From positions 124,001-188,000 of the forward strand of contig NZ_JHEP02000001.1 of NCBI RefSeq assembly GCF_000657795.2: a DNA stretch of 64,000 bases, in the 5' to 3' direction. This document shows, in pieces, positions 16,847 through 24,710 of the stretch. The stretch's first letter is position 1. Each line of letters starts with the position of its first letter. This stretch comes from Bordetella pseudohinzii. Lineage in GTDB: Bacteria > Pseudomonadota > Gammaproteobacteria > Burkholderiales > Burkholderiaceae_B. The notes under the pieces are model-generated. The model did no database searches. It saw only the letters and a list, made by a program, of their open reading frames with translations, and was not told the origin of the DNA. Position numbers and translations under genes: made by a program.

Positions 16847-18148
16847 ATGTCTCATCTGATTGTCCATGGCGGCACCGCGTTGCGCGGCAAGATCGTGCCC
16901 TCCGCCAACAAGAATGCCGTCCTGCCCATCCTCTGCGCCACGCTGCTCACCGACCAGCCGCTGCGGCTGATCGGCGTGCCCGAGATCACCGACGTCAAGA
17001 AGATCCTGGACATCTTCCGCCTGCTGGGCAGCGATGTCTCCATGGACTTCTCCACCGGCGTGCTGGAACTGCACCACCGCGACACCGCCTTCGACCCGGC
17101 CCGGCATCACCTGCCCGAGGAAATGCGCTCGTCCATCATGCTGGTGCCGCCGCTATTGGCCCGTTTCGGCGTGGCGCGCCTGGAAAACGACGTCAAGGGC
17201 TGCACGCTGGGCGTGCGCGAGATCGATCCTCACGTGGAAGTCTTCGAGCGCTTTGGCGCGCGCATCGAGCGCGCGCCGCACTCGCTCATCGTGCGCGCCG
17301 ACGGCCAGCTGGCGGCCAATGACCATTGGCTGGACTACGCCTCGGTCACCACCACCGAGAACTTCGCGCTGTGCGCGGCCGCCGCGCGCGGCGTCTCGAC
17401 CCTGGTCAACGCCGCCTCCGAACCGCATGTGCAGGAGTTCTGCCGCTTTCTGGAGATGCTGGGCGTGCCCATCAGCGGCATCGGCACCTCGCATCTGCGC
17501 ATCGAGGGCGGCCGGCGCCTGGGCGGCGGCGAGTTCCGCTTTGACGAAGACTTTCACGAGATCGCCACCTTTCTGGCGCTGGGCGCCATCACCGGCGGCT
17601 CGATCACGGTCAAGAACTCCGCGCCCGGCCAGTTTCCGCTCATCGACCGCACCTTCGCCAAGTTCGGCGTCGAAGTCGAACACCGCGATGGCTGGTCGCA
17701 GGCGCATTGCGACGGGTCGCTGCGCGTGCGCCGCCCTTTCACCCAGAACATCCTCACCAAGGTGGAGGCCGCGCCCTGGCCCTACCTGCCCGTGGACCTG
17801 CTGCCCATCTTCATCGCCCTGGGCGTGCGCGCCGAAGGCAGCGCCATGTTCTGGAACAAGGTCTATGACGGCGCCATGGGATGGTCGGTCGAGCTGTCCA
17901 AGTTCGGCGCCCATGTCTTTCTATCGGACCCGCACCGCCTGATCACCTTCGGCGGCCTGCCGCTGAGCCCGGCCAAGGTCGAAAGCCCCTACATCATCCG
18001 CGTGGCGATCGCCCTGCTGATGGTGGCCGCCAGCATCGAGGGCCGCTCGGAGATCATCAACGCCCTGCCCATCCGCCGGGCGCACCCGAACTTCGTCGAG
18101 AACCTGCGCTCGGTCGGCGCCCGCGTAGAGTGGGCCGAGGGCGATTGA
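16847..18148 (+). CDS. Divergent MurA-family UDP-N-acetylglucosamine 1-carboxyvinyltransferase paralogue
   Basis: 433 residues. MurA moves enolpyruvate from PEP to UDP-GlcNAc, the first committed step of peptidoglycan synthesis. Catalytic positions are retained: Lys22-Asn23 (ANKNAVLPIL), Cys119 in GCTLG (the fosfomycin-target Cys), Arg124, the Asp in PVDLLPIF, and the late Arg in IIRVAIALLM. Yet it departs from housekeeping MurA: ENDVKGCTLG replaces LPGGCTIG, the block before PVDLLPIF is enlarged, and ATDLRASAS is not kept. I read it as a second, specialised MurA. Whether a canonical murA exists elsewhere cannot be seen. Start ATG at 16847; longer starts run into the upstream gene. Confidence 0.78.
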   Translation: MSHLIVHGGTALRGKIVPSANKNAVLPILCATLLTDQPLRLIGVPEITDVKKILDIFRLLGSDVSMDFSTGVLELHHRDTAFDPARHHLPEEMRSSIMLVPPLLARFGVARLENDVKGCTLGVREIDPHVEVFERFGARIERAPHSLIVRADGQLAANDHWLDYASVTTTENFALCAAAARGVSTLVNAASEPHVQEFCRFLEMLGVPISGIGTSHLRIEGGRRLGGGEFRFDEDFHEIATFLALGAITGGSITVKNSAPGQFPLIDRTFAKFGVEVEHRDGWSQAHCDGSLRVRRPFTQNILTKVEAAPWPYLPVDLLPIFIALGVRAEGSAMFWNKVYDGAMGWSVELSKFGAHVFLSDPHRLITFGGLPLSPAKVESPYIIRVAIALLMVAASIEGRSEIINALPIRRAHPNFVENLRSVGARVEWAEGD

Positions 18149-18155
18149 CGCCGCC

Positions 18156-18701
18156 ATGCGGCAGCGCCTGGCCGACCTCCTGCATGCCGATACGCGGCGC
18201 CTGGCGCTGCTGCGCCAAGTGCGCGCCCTGGCCCTGCCCGACGCCTGGATAGGCGCGGGCTTTGTGCGCAATGCCGTCTGGGACGCGCTGGCCGGGCGCC
18301 CGCCCCGCCTGCCCGCCGACATCGATGTGATCTGGTTCGACCGCTTGCGCGCCCAGCCGCTGCGCGACGCGGCACTGGAGCGCCGGCTGGCGCGCTCCGG
18401 TCCGCCCGCCCCCTGGTCGGTCAAGAACCAAAGCCGCATGCATGCGCGCAACCAGGACGCCCCCTATGCCTGCTGCGGCGACGCCCTGCGCTGCTGGCCC
18501 GAAACCGCCACCGCCGTCGCGGTGCGGCTGGACGCCGGCGACCGGATCGAGATCCTCGCGCCGCTAGGCCTGGACGACCTCTTTGCCGGCATCGTCCGCC
18601 CCACGCCGCGCTTCCAGGGCGCCAAGCACGCCCTGTTCCAGGCCCGCCTGCACGAGAAGCAGTGGCTGGCGCAATGGCCTTTCCTGCGCCTGCCGCCCTG
18701 A
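18156..18701 (+). CDS. Nucleotidyltransferase family protein (NTP_transf_6 / DUF925 type)
   Basis: 181 residues. WIGAGFVRNAVWDALAG (residues near 31-47) and the acidic pair in LPADIDVIWFD (about 53-63) are the polymerase-beta-like GxGxxRn and Asp-x-Asp motifs of this family. SVKNQSRMH and the late FQGAKHALFQARLHEKQWL are family features too. It probably transfers a nucleotide, but the acceptor is unknown. It begins 7 bp after the MurA paralogue and is probably co-transcribed. Confidence 0.78.
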   Translation: MRQRLADLLHADTRRLALLRQVRALALPDAWIGAGFVRNAVWDALAGRPPRLPADIDVIWFDRLRAQPLRDAALERRLARSGPPAPWSVKNQSRMHARNQDAPYACCGDALRCWPETATAVAVRLDAGDRIEILAPLGLDDLFAGIVRPTPRFQGAKHALFQARLHEKQWLAQWPFLRLPP

Positions 18702-18757
18702 TTCCTCGCCAAAAAAAAGGGGACGCAATATAGCCGCCCGTGCGTCATGACGACAGG

Positions 18758-18803
18758 AAGCGAAAACAAAACAATGCGCGAATAGGATTATGTATTTTCG
18801 CTT
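18758..18803. promoter_or_regulatory. Inverted repeat upstream of glpR (putative GlpR operator)
   Basis: AAGCGAAAA (18758-18766) and its exact complement TTTTCGCTT (18795-18803) form 9-bp arms 28 bp apart, just ahead of the glpR start at 18825. The TTCG-containing arms fit the kind of half-sites bound by DeoR/GlpR repressors. Autoregulation is inferred. Confidence 0.5.
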
Positions 18804-18824
18804 TTGTTGTTTTATGATGTAACC

Positions 18825-19598
18825 ATGACACTCAACCCTCGCCAAAGCGCCCTTTTGGAACGTGTCCGATCCCAGGGGTCGGCCACCATCGAAGAACTGG
18901 CGCGCGCCTTCGACGTGACGCTGCAGACCGTGCGCCGCGACGTCAACCTGCTGGCCGACGCCGGCATGCTGTCGCGCTTTCATGGCGGCGTGCGCAGCGA
19001 GGCCTCCACCATCGAGAACATCGCCTATCGCCAGCGCCAGGGCCTGCATGCCGAAGCCAAGCGGCGCATCGCCGAGGCCGTGGCGCGCGCGGTGCCCGAT
19101 GGCTGTTCGCTGCTGATCAATATCGGCACGACCACCGAGGCCATCGCCCGCGCCCTGCTCAAGCACCGCGGCTTGCGCGTCATCACCAACAATCTGCATG
19201 TGGCCGACATCCTCTCGGACAACCCGGATTGCGAGGTCATCGTCGCCGGCGGCGTGGTGCGCCCGCGCGACCGGGGCATCACGGGCGAGGCGACCATCGA
19301 GTTCATCCGCCAGTTCAAGGTCGATATCGGCCTGATCGGCATCTCCGGCATCGAGGCCGACGGCACCTTGCGCGACTACGACTTCCGCGAGGTGCGCGTG
19401 GCCCGGACCATCATCGAGCAGTCGCGCGAGGTCTGGCTGGCCGCCGACAGCAGCAAATTCCAGCGCCAGGCCATGGTCGAACTGGCGCCGATCTCCCGCA
19501 TCACCCGTTTTTTCACCGACACCGAGCCCCAGGCGCCGCTGGCCCAGATCCTGCGCGATGCTGGCGTGCGCTGCGACGTCGCCACCGACGCTTCCTGA
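18825..19598 (+). CDS. glpR: DeoR-family regulator, glycerol-3-phosphate repressor type
   Basis: 257 residues. The N-terminal DeoR helix-turn-helix contains TIEELARAFDVTLQTVRRDV (about residues 20-39). The C-terminal sugar-phosphate-binding domain has the LINIGTTTEAIARAL, ITNNLHVADIL and AGGVVRPRDRGITG motifs of GlpR. It sits 15 bp upstream of glpD, its likely target; the effector is expected to be glycerol-3-phosphate. ATG at 18825 is preferred to an upstream GTG because homologues begin near MTLNPRQ. Confidence 0.9.
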   Translation: MTLNPRQSALLERVRSQGSATIEELARAFDVTLQTVRRDVNLLADAGMLSRFHGGVRSEASTIENIAYRQRQGLHAEAKRRIAEAVARAVPDGCSLLINIGTTTEAIARALLKHRGLRVITNNLHVADILSDNPDCEVIVAGGVVRPRDRGITGEATIEFIRQFKVDIGLIGISGIEADGTLRDYDFREVRVARTIIEQSREVWLAADSSKFQRQAMVELAPISRITRFFTDTEPQAPLAQILRDAGVRCDVATDAS

Positions 19599-19613
19599 TT
19601 TTTCCCGCCCAAC

Positions 19614-21221
19614 ATGAATCCAAGCACTTCCGACGCCATGCCCTCGCGCGCAGAACTTCTCGCCCGCCTGGAGACCTCCGACCCCTGGGACGTGATCATC
19701 ATCGGCGGCGGCGCCACCGGCCTGGGCACCGCCGTGGACGCGGCGTCGCGCGGCTTTCGCACCTTGCTCATCGAGGGCGCGGACTTCGCCAAGGGCACGT
19801 CCAGCAAGGCCACCAAGCTCGTGCATGGCGGCGTGCGCTACCTGGCGCAGGGCAATATCAGCCTGGTGCGCGAGGCGCTGCACGAACGCGGCCTGCTCAA
19901 CCGCAATGCGCCCCACCTGGCCTGGCCGCTGGGTTTCGTGGTGCCGGCCTATTCGCTGCTGGACCAGCCTTTTTATGGCGTGGGCCTGAAGGTGTACGAC
20001 ATGCTGGCCGGCGCGCTCAACCTGGCGCCCAGCCGCTGGCTGTCGCGCGACGAGACGCTGACCCACGCGCGCACGCTGGCTCCCGAGATCAAGGGCAAGC
20101 GGCTGCGCGGCGGCGTGCTGTACTACGACGGCCAGTTCGACGACGCGCGCCTGGCCGTCTCGCTCATGCGCACGCTCTTTGACCAGGGCGGCACGGCCAT
20201 CAACTATGTGCGCGTCACCGGCCTGAGCCGCGACGCGCAGGGCCGCGTCGATGGCGTGCAGACCGAGGACGCCATCGATGGCGCGCGCCATGCCATACGC
20301 GGCAAATGCATCGTCAACGCCACCGGCGTCTGGGTCGACGCGGTGCGCCGCATGGACGATCCCGCCGCGCAGACCATGGTCGCGCCCAGCCAGGGCGTGC
20401 ACCTGACGCTGCCGCGCGACTTCCTGCCCGGAGACGAAGCCATCCTGGTTCCCAAGACGGATGACGGCCGTGTGCTCTTCATGGTGCCCTGGAACGGCCA
20501 CACCATTGTCGGCACCACCGACACGGCGCGCCAGGACCTGCCCGCCGATCCGCGCCCGCTGCCGGGCGAGGTGGAGTTCATCCTGGAAACGGCGGCGCGC
20601 TATCTCACGCGCAAGCCCACGCGCGCCGACGTCACCAGCGTATGGGCCGGGCTGCGGCCGCTGGTCAAGGCCACGGGCGAGGCGTCGACCAAATCGCTAT
20701 CGCGCGAGCACACCATCCTGGTCTCCAAGAGCGGCCTGATCACCGTGACCGGCGGCAAGTGGACCACGTATCGCAAGATGGCCCAGGACGTGGTGGACAC
20801 CGCCATCGAAAACCAGCTGCTGCCCCAGGCCGCCTGTCGCAGCGCCGACCTGCGCCTGCACGGCGCGCCGGCGCCCGGCGCCCGGCTGGCCGCGCCCCAG
20901 GGCACGCCCGATAGCTATTACGGCACCGACCTGCCGGCCTTGCGCGCCCTGCCCGGGGCCGACCGCATGCTGGTCAAGGCCAGCGGCCTGACCGAAGCGC
21001 ATGTGCGCTATGCGGCGCGCCATGAGCTGGCGCGCACGGTCGAGGATGTGCTGGCGCGCCGCAACCGCGCGCTGTTCCTGGATGCCGAAGCCGCGCAGCT
21101 GGCCGCGCCCGAAGTGGCCCGCCTGCTGGCCCAGGAGTTGGGCCATGACGCGGCCTGGCAGCAGCGCACGCTGGCCGACTTCGAGGCCGTGGCGGCGACC
21201 TTCCGCCTGCCGCCGGCCTGA
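19614..21221 (+). CDS. glpD: Aerobic glycerol-3-phosphate dehydrogenase
   Basis: 535 residues. The FAD-binding IIIGGGATGLGTAVDAASRG lies near residues 28-47 and the GlpD signature SSKATKLVHGGVRYLAQGN near 64-82; GTTDTARQDLPADP and SVWAGLRPLV follow in the middle, and a C-terminal helical domain completes the fold. It oxidises sn-glycerol-3-phosphate to dihydroxyacetone phosphate at the inner membrane, feeding electrons to quinone. glpF and glpK are absent here. The ATG at 19638 is an alternative start that would remove eight poorly conserved residues. Confidence 0.95.
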   Translation: MNPSTSDAMPSRAELLARLETSDPWDVIIIGGGATGLGTAVDAASRGFRTLLIEGADFAKGTSSKATKLVHGGVRYLAQGNISLVREALHERGLLNRNAPHLAWPLGFVVPAYSLLDQPFYGVGLKVYDMLAGALNLAPSRWLSRDETLTHARTLAPEIKGKRLRGGVLYYDGQFDDARLAVSLMRTLFDQGGTAINYVRVTGLSRDAQGRVDGVQTEDAIDGARHAIRGKCIVNATGVWVDAVRRMDDPAAQTMVAPSQGVHLTLPRDFLPGDEAILVPKTDDGRVLFMVPWNGHTIVGTTDTARQDLPADPRPLPGEVEFILETAARYLTRKPTRADVTSVWAGLRPLVKATGEASTKSLSREHTILVSKSGLITVTGGKWTTYRKMAQDVVDTAIENQLLPQAACRSADLRLHGAPAPGARLAAPQGTPDSYYGTDLPALRALPGADRMLVKASGLTEAHVRYAARHELARTVEDVLARRNRALFLDAEAAQLAAPEVARLLAQELGHDAAWQQRTLADFEAVAATFRLPPA

Positions 21222-21228
21222 GGCGGGT

Positions 21229-21915
21229 TCAGCCGCGCGCCAGCGCGGCCAGCAGGGCCCGGGCGGCGCCGGCCGACGACGCCGGGTTCTGCCCGGTGAT
21301 CAGGAGGCCATCGCGCACCACATGCTCGGCGAAAGGCTGGGGCGCGGCGCTATAGCTGGCGCCCAGCCGCTTGAGCTCGTCTTCCACCAGAAAGGGCACG
21401 ACCGCCGTCAATTGGACGGCCGCTTCTTCGGCATTGCTGAATCCGGTCACCTGGCGCGCGGCCACCAGTGGCTTGCCGTCCGGCGCCTTGGCATGGCGCA
21501 GCACGCCCGGGGCGTGGCAGACCGCGGCCACGGGCTTGCCGGCGGCCAGCATGGCCTCGATCAGGCCCACCGAATGACGGTCTTCGGCCAAGTCCCACAG
21601 GGGCCCATGCCCGCCCGGATAGAACACCGCATCGAAATCCGCCGCGCTCAGTTCATCCAGCTTGCGCGTGGCGGCCAATTGCGCGCGCGCCGCATCGTCG
21701 GCGGCAAAGCGGCGGGTCGCGTCGGTCTGCGCGCCGGGCTCATCGCTCTTGGGATCCAGGGGCGGCTGCCCGCCCGCGGGCGAAGCCAGCGTGATCCGGG
21801 CGCCGGCCTCGCGCAGGACGTAATAGGGCGCGGCGAATTCCTCCAGCCAGAAGCCGGTCTTGCGGCCGGTATCGCCCAGGCGGTCATGCGAGGTGAGCAC
21901 CATGAGCACCCTCAT
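21229..21915 (-). CDS. DJ-1/PfpI-family protein (type 1 glutamine amidotransferase-like)
   Basis: 228 residues. The nucleophile elbow AAVCHAPG holds Cys133-His134, preceded by the FYPGGHGPLWDL strand-loop (about residues 98-109) and an acidic EE pair near residue 25. This set is typical of Hsp31/glyoxalase III-like proteins that act on methylglyoxal or glycated groups. Its ATG overlaps the stop of the upstream oxidoreductase (ATGA at 21912-21915), suggesting joint detoxification of reactive carbonyls. Confidence 0.87.
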   Translation of the reverse strand: MRVLMVLTSHDRLGDTGRKTGFWLEEFAAPYYVLREAGARITLASPAGGQPPLDPKSDEPGAQTDATRRFAADDAARAQLAATRKLDELSAADFDAVFYPGGHGPLWDLAEDRHSVGLIEAMLAAGKPVAAVCHAPGVLRHAKAPDGKPLVAARQVTGFSNAEEAAVQLTAVVPFLVEDELKRLGASYSAAPQPFAEHVVRDGLLITGQNPASSAGAARALLAALARG

Positions 21916-22952
21916 GTTTCGTCTCCCACGCGCACGATGCGCTTGCCCGCGTTTTCGCCCCGCAACAGGCCGATGAGGCCGCGGCCCGCGGCCTCCAGGC
22001 CCTCGACGATATCCTCGCGGTACTTGATGTAGCCCTGCTCCAGCCAGCCGCCCATGATCTGCCGGAATTCGCCGAAGCCTTCGGGATAGTCCTGCATGAT
22101 GATGAAGCCCTGCATGCGGATGCGCTTGCGCAGCAGCGTGCCCATGAGGGCGGGCAGGCGGTCCGGGCCGGCGGGCGGCTCGGTGGCGTTATAGGCCGAG
22201 ATCAAGCCGCACACCGGCACGCGGGCGCGCGGATTCAGGCGCGGCAGCACGGCGTCGAAGACCTTGCCGCCCACGTTCTCGAAATAGACATCGATGCCCT
22301 CGGGCGTGACCTCGGCCAGGCGCCCGGCCAGGTCGGCGGCCCGATGGTCCACGCAGGCGTCGAAGCCCAGTTCCTCGACCGCGTAGCGGCACTTGTCCAC
22401 GCCGCCGGCGATGCCCACGACACGGCAGCCCTTGATGCGGGCCACCTGCCCCACCACCGAGCCCACCGCCCCGCTGGCCGCGGCCACGACCACGGTCTCG
22501 CCCGGCTTGGGCTGGCCGATATCGAGCAGGCCCATGTAGCCGGTATAGCCCGGCATGCCCAGCACGCCCAGCGCATAGGAAGGATGACGCGCCGCGCTGC
22601 CCAGCCTGAGCAGGCCGCGGCCATCCGACAGGGCGTAGTCCTGCCAGCCGCTTTGCGCCAGCACCCATTCGCCCACCGCATAATCCGGATGCTGGCTGGC
22701 GGCCACGCGGCACACCGTGCCGCCCACCATGACTTCGCCCAGCTCGACCGGCTTGGCATAGGAAGGCGCGTCGCTCATGCGTCCGCGCATATAAGGGTCC
22801 AGCGAGAGATAGACGGTGCGCAGCAGAATCTGCCCCGGCCCGACCCGCGGCACGGCCTCGGTCTCCAGGCGGAAGTCGGTCTCCAGGGGCTCGCCCTGCG
22901 GACGGCGGGCAAGCACGATGCGGCGATTGACGGTGGCGGATTGCTGGGTCAT
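21912..22952 (-). CDS. NADP-dependent oxidoreductase, MDR superfamily (CurA / leukotriene B4 dehydrogenase-like)
   Basis: 346 residues of a zinc-free medium-chain reductase. YLSLDPYMRGRM near residue 50 and the Rossmann motif ASGAVGSVVGQVARIKG near 158-174 are signatures of this group, with YFENVGGKVFDAVL in the second half. Such enzymes reduce the double bond of alpha,beta-unsaturated ketones and aldehydes using NADPH. AAGGAGG lies 5 bases upstream of the ATG. It faces the divergent tetR gene across a region carrying a perfect palindrome, so the TetR protein may control it. Confidence 0.9.
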   Translation of the reverse strand: MTQQSATVNRRIVLARRPQGEPLETDFRLETEAVPRVGPGQILLRTVYLSLDPYMRGRMSDAPSYAKPVELGEVMVGGTVCRVAASQHPDYAVGEWVLAQSGWQDYALSDGRGLLRLGSAARHPSYALGVLGMPGYTGYMGLLDIGQPKPGETVVVAAASGAVGSVVGQVARIKGCRVVGIAGGVDKCRYAVEELGFDACVDHRAADLAGRLAEVTPEGIDVYFENVGGKVFDAVLPRLNPRARVPVCGLISAYNATEPPAGPDRLPALMGTLLRKRIRMQGFIIMQDYPEGFGEFRQIMGGWLEQGYIKYREDIVEGLEAAGRGLIGLLRGENAGKRIVRVGDET

Positions 22953-23022
22953 GCGCGGCCTCCTTGGCGATGTCCCTACCCTTTTACACCAGGGCTGCGG
23001 CGGCGCACAAAACCCGGCCCTC

Positions 23023-23050
23023 TTTTAATTAATTTCTTCATTAATTAAAA
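23023..23050. promoter_or_regulatory. Perfect 11-bp inverted repeat, putative TetR operator
   Basis: TTTTAATTAAT (23023-23033) and ATTAATTAAAA (23040-23050) are exact inverted arms around TTCTTC. The 28-bp AT-only arms stand out in GC-rich DNA and end 8 bp before the tetR start, between tetR and the divergent oxidoreductase gene. Symmetry and position match autoregulatory TetR-family operators. Confidence 0.75.
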
Positions 23051-23058
23051 TCGGCGGC

Positions 23059-23721
23059 ATGGCTGCCTCCCGTCCCGCCCGCCGTCCGGGCCGCCCCGCC
23101 CAACCCGATGCCAGCGCCACGCGCGCGCTGCTGCTCGATACCGCCACCGCGCAATTCGCCCGGCATGGCGTGGCCGCCACCACCATCGCGCATATCGCGC
23201 GCGCGGCCGGTCTCACGCCGGCCATGGTGCATTACTACTTCCGCAACCGCGAGGCCCTGCTCGACACCCTGGTGGCCGAGCGCCTGGTGCCGCTCATCGA
23301 GTACGTCTGGGAGCCGCCGGCCAAGGCCCGCGGGCCGCGCGAGATGGTGCGCGCCATCGTGGCCCGCCTGATGGAATGCGCCGCCCAGCGCCCCTGGCTG
23401 CCGCCGCTGTGGATGCGCGAGGTCGTCAACGAGGGCGGCGAACTGCGCGAGCGCGTGCTGGCCCATCTGCCCATCGAGCGGCTGCGCGGCTTCGCCCAGG
23501 CGCTGGCGCAGGCGCAAGCTCGCGGCAAGGTCCACGCCGACATCGATCCCCGGCTGGTCTTTCTATCCATCCTCGGCATGACCCTGCTGCCGCTGGCCAC
23601 CGCCGGCATCTGGCGACGGGTCTGGGCGCAGGAGCCGGCGCTGGATACGGCGACCGTCGCCGCCCACGCCTGCGCCCTGATCGAGCACGGGCTCTTTCCT
23701 TCTCCTTCCCGCCGCCCATGA
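23059..23721 (+). CDS. TetR-family transcriptional regulator
   Basis: 220 residues. The N-terminal helix-turn-helix has TIAHIARAAGLTPAMVHYYF (about residues 55-74) with the usual NREALLDTLV extension; the rest is an all-helical ligand domain. A basic, Pro-rich N-terminus precedes the DNA-binding domain. It heads an operon with a membrane-fusion lipoprotein, an ABC ATPase, a permease and an outer-membrane factor, each overlapping or nearly touching the next. It probably represses this export operon and itself through the palindrome just upstream. Confidence 0.93.
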   Translation: MAASRPARRPGRPAQPDASATRALLLDTATAQFARHGVAATTIAHIARAAGLTPAMVHYYFRNREALLDTLVAERLVPLIEYVWEPPAKARGPREMVRAIVARLMECAAQRPWLPPLWMREVVNEGGELRERVLAHLPIERLRGFAQALAQAQARGKVHADIDPRLVFLSILGMTLLPLATAGIWRRVWAQEPALDTATVAAHACALIEHGLFPSPSRRP

Positions 23722-24710
23722 CCCTGCCCATGACCCCGTCCATGATCCGGCTGGCGCGCCTTGCCGCCCTGGCCCTGGCGTCCTGCCTGCTCGCGGCCTG
23801 CGGCCGCGAGCAGGCGACGGCCTATCAAGGCTATGCCGAAGGCGAGTTCGTCGCCGTGGCGCCCACCCAATCGGGGCGCCTGCTCACGCTGGATGTCGAA
23901 CGCGGCCGCCAGGTGGATGAAAACGCCCTGTTGTTCACGCTGGAGCACGACCGTGAAAGCGCCGCGCGCGACGAGGCCCGCGCGCGCCTGGCCGCCGCGC
24001 AGGCGCAGTTGGCCGACACGGCCAGCGGCAAGCGCCCGCCCGAAGTGGACGTGGTGCGCGCCCAGCTGCTGCGCGCCCAGGCCGAACAGACGCGCAGCGA
24101 TGCCCAGCTCGCGCGCGACACGCGCCAATACCGCGACGGCGGCATCTCGCGCCAGGAGCTGGACAACAGCCGCGCCCTGGCCGACGCCAATCGCGCGCAG
24201 GTGCGCGAGCTGCGGGCGCAGTTGCAGGTCGCCGCCCTGCCCGGCCGCGATCAGCAGCGCCAGGCCCAGCAGGCCGATGTGCAGGCGGCCCAGGCCGCGC
24301 TGGCCCAGGCCGAATGGACCCTGGCGCAGCGCCGCGCCGAGGCGCCCGCCGCCGCCCTGGTGTTCGACACGCTCTACCGCCCCGGCGAATGGGTGGCCGC
24401 CGGCAGCCCCGTCGTGCGCCTGCTCCCGCCGGGCAATATCAAGCTGCGTTTCTTCGTGCCGCAGGACGAGCTTGGGCGCTTGCGCCTGGGCCAGGCGCTC
24501 GAGGCGGCCTGCGACGGCTGCGGCGCCCCCATCCCCGCGCGCATCAGCTATATCGCCACCCAGGCCGAGTACACGCCGCCCGTGATCTACAGCCGCGAAG
24601 TGCGCGGCAAGCTGGTCTTCATGGTCGAGGCGCGTCCGCAGGCCGACCAGGCCACGCGCCTGCATCCCGGCCAGCCCGTGGATGTGCGGCTGGACGGGAC
24701 GGCGCAATGA
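23718..24710 (+). CDS. HlyD-family periplasmic adaptor lipoprotein (YbhG-like)
   Basis: 330 residues. The hydrophobic N-terminus ends in a lipobox LLAAC (Cys near residue 27), so it is lipid-anchored. Then come the N-terminal half lipoyl domain (YAEGEFVAVAPTQSGRLLTL), a coiled-coil hairpin of about 170 residues, the second lipoyl half (FDTLYRPGEWVAAGSPVVRL) and a beta-barrel with VIYSREVRGKLVFMVEAR. It links the inner-membrane ABC pump to the outer-membrane channel. ATG at 23718 overlaps the tetR stop (ATGA); 23742 is an alternative start. Confidence 0.9.
   Translation: MTLPMTPSMIRLARLAALALASCLLAACGREQATAYQGYAEGEFVAVAPTQSGRLLTLDVERGRQVDENALLFTLEHDRESAARDEARARLAAAQAQLADTASGKRPPEVDVVRAQLLRAQAEQTRSDAQLARDTRQYRDGGISRQELDNSRALADANRAQVRELRAQLQVAALPGRDQQRQAQQADVQAAQAALAQAEWTLAQRRAEAPAAALVFDTLYRPGEWVAAGSPVVRLLPPGNIKLRFFVPQDELGRLRLGQALEAACDGCGAPIPARISYIATQAEYTPPVIYSREVRGKLVFMVEARPQADQATRLHPGQPVDVRLDGTAQ

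Noticed and set aside
18564-20501. 645-codon open frame on the - strand opposite glpR/glpD
   Set aside because: No ribosome site or recognisable motif; opposite two well-supported genes.
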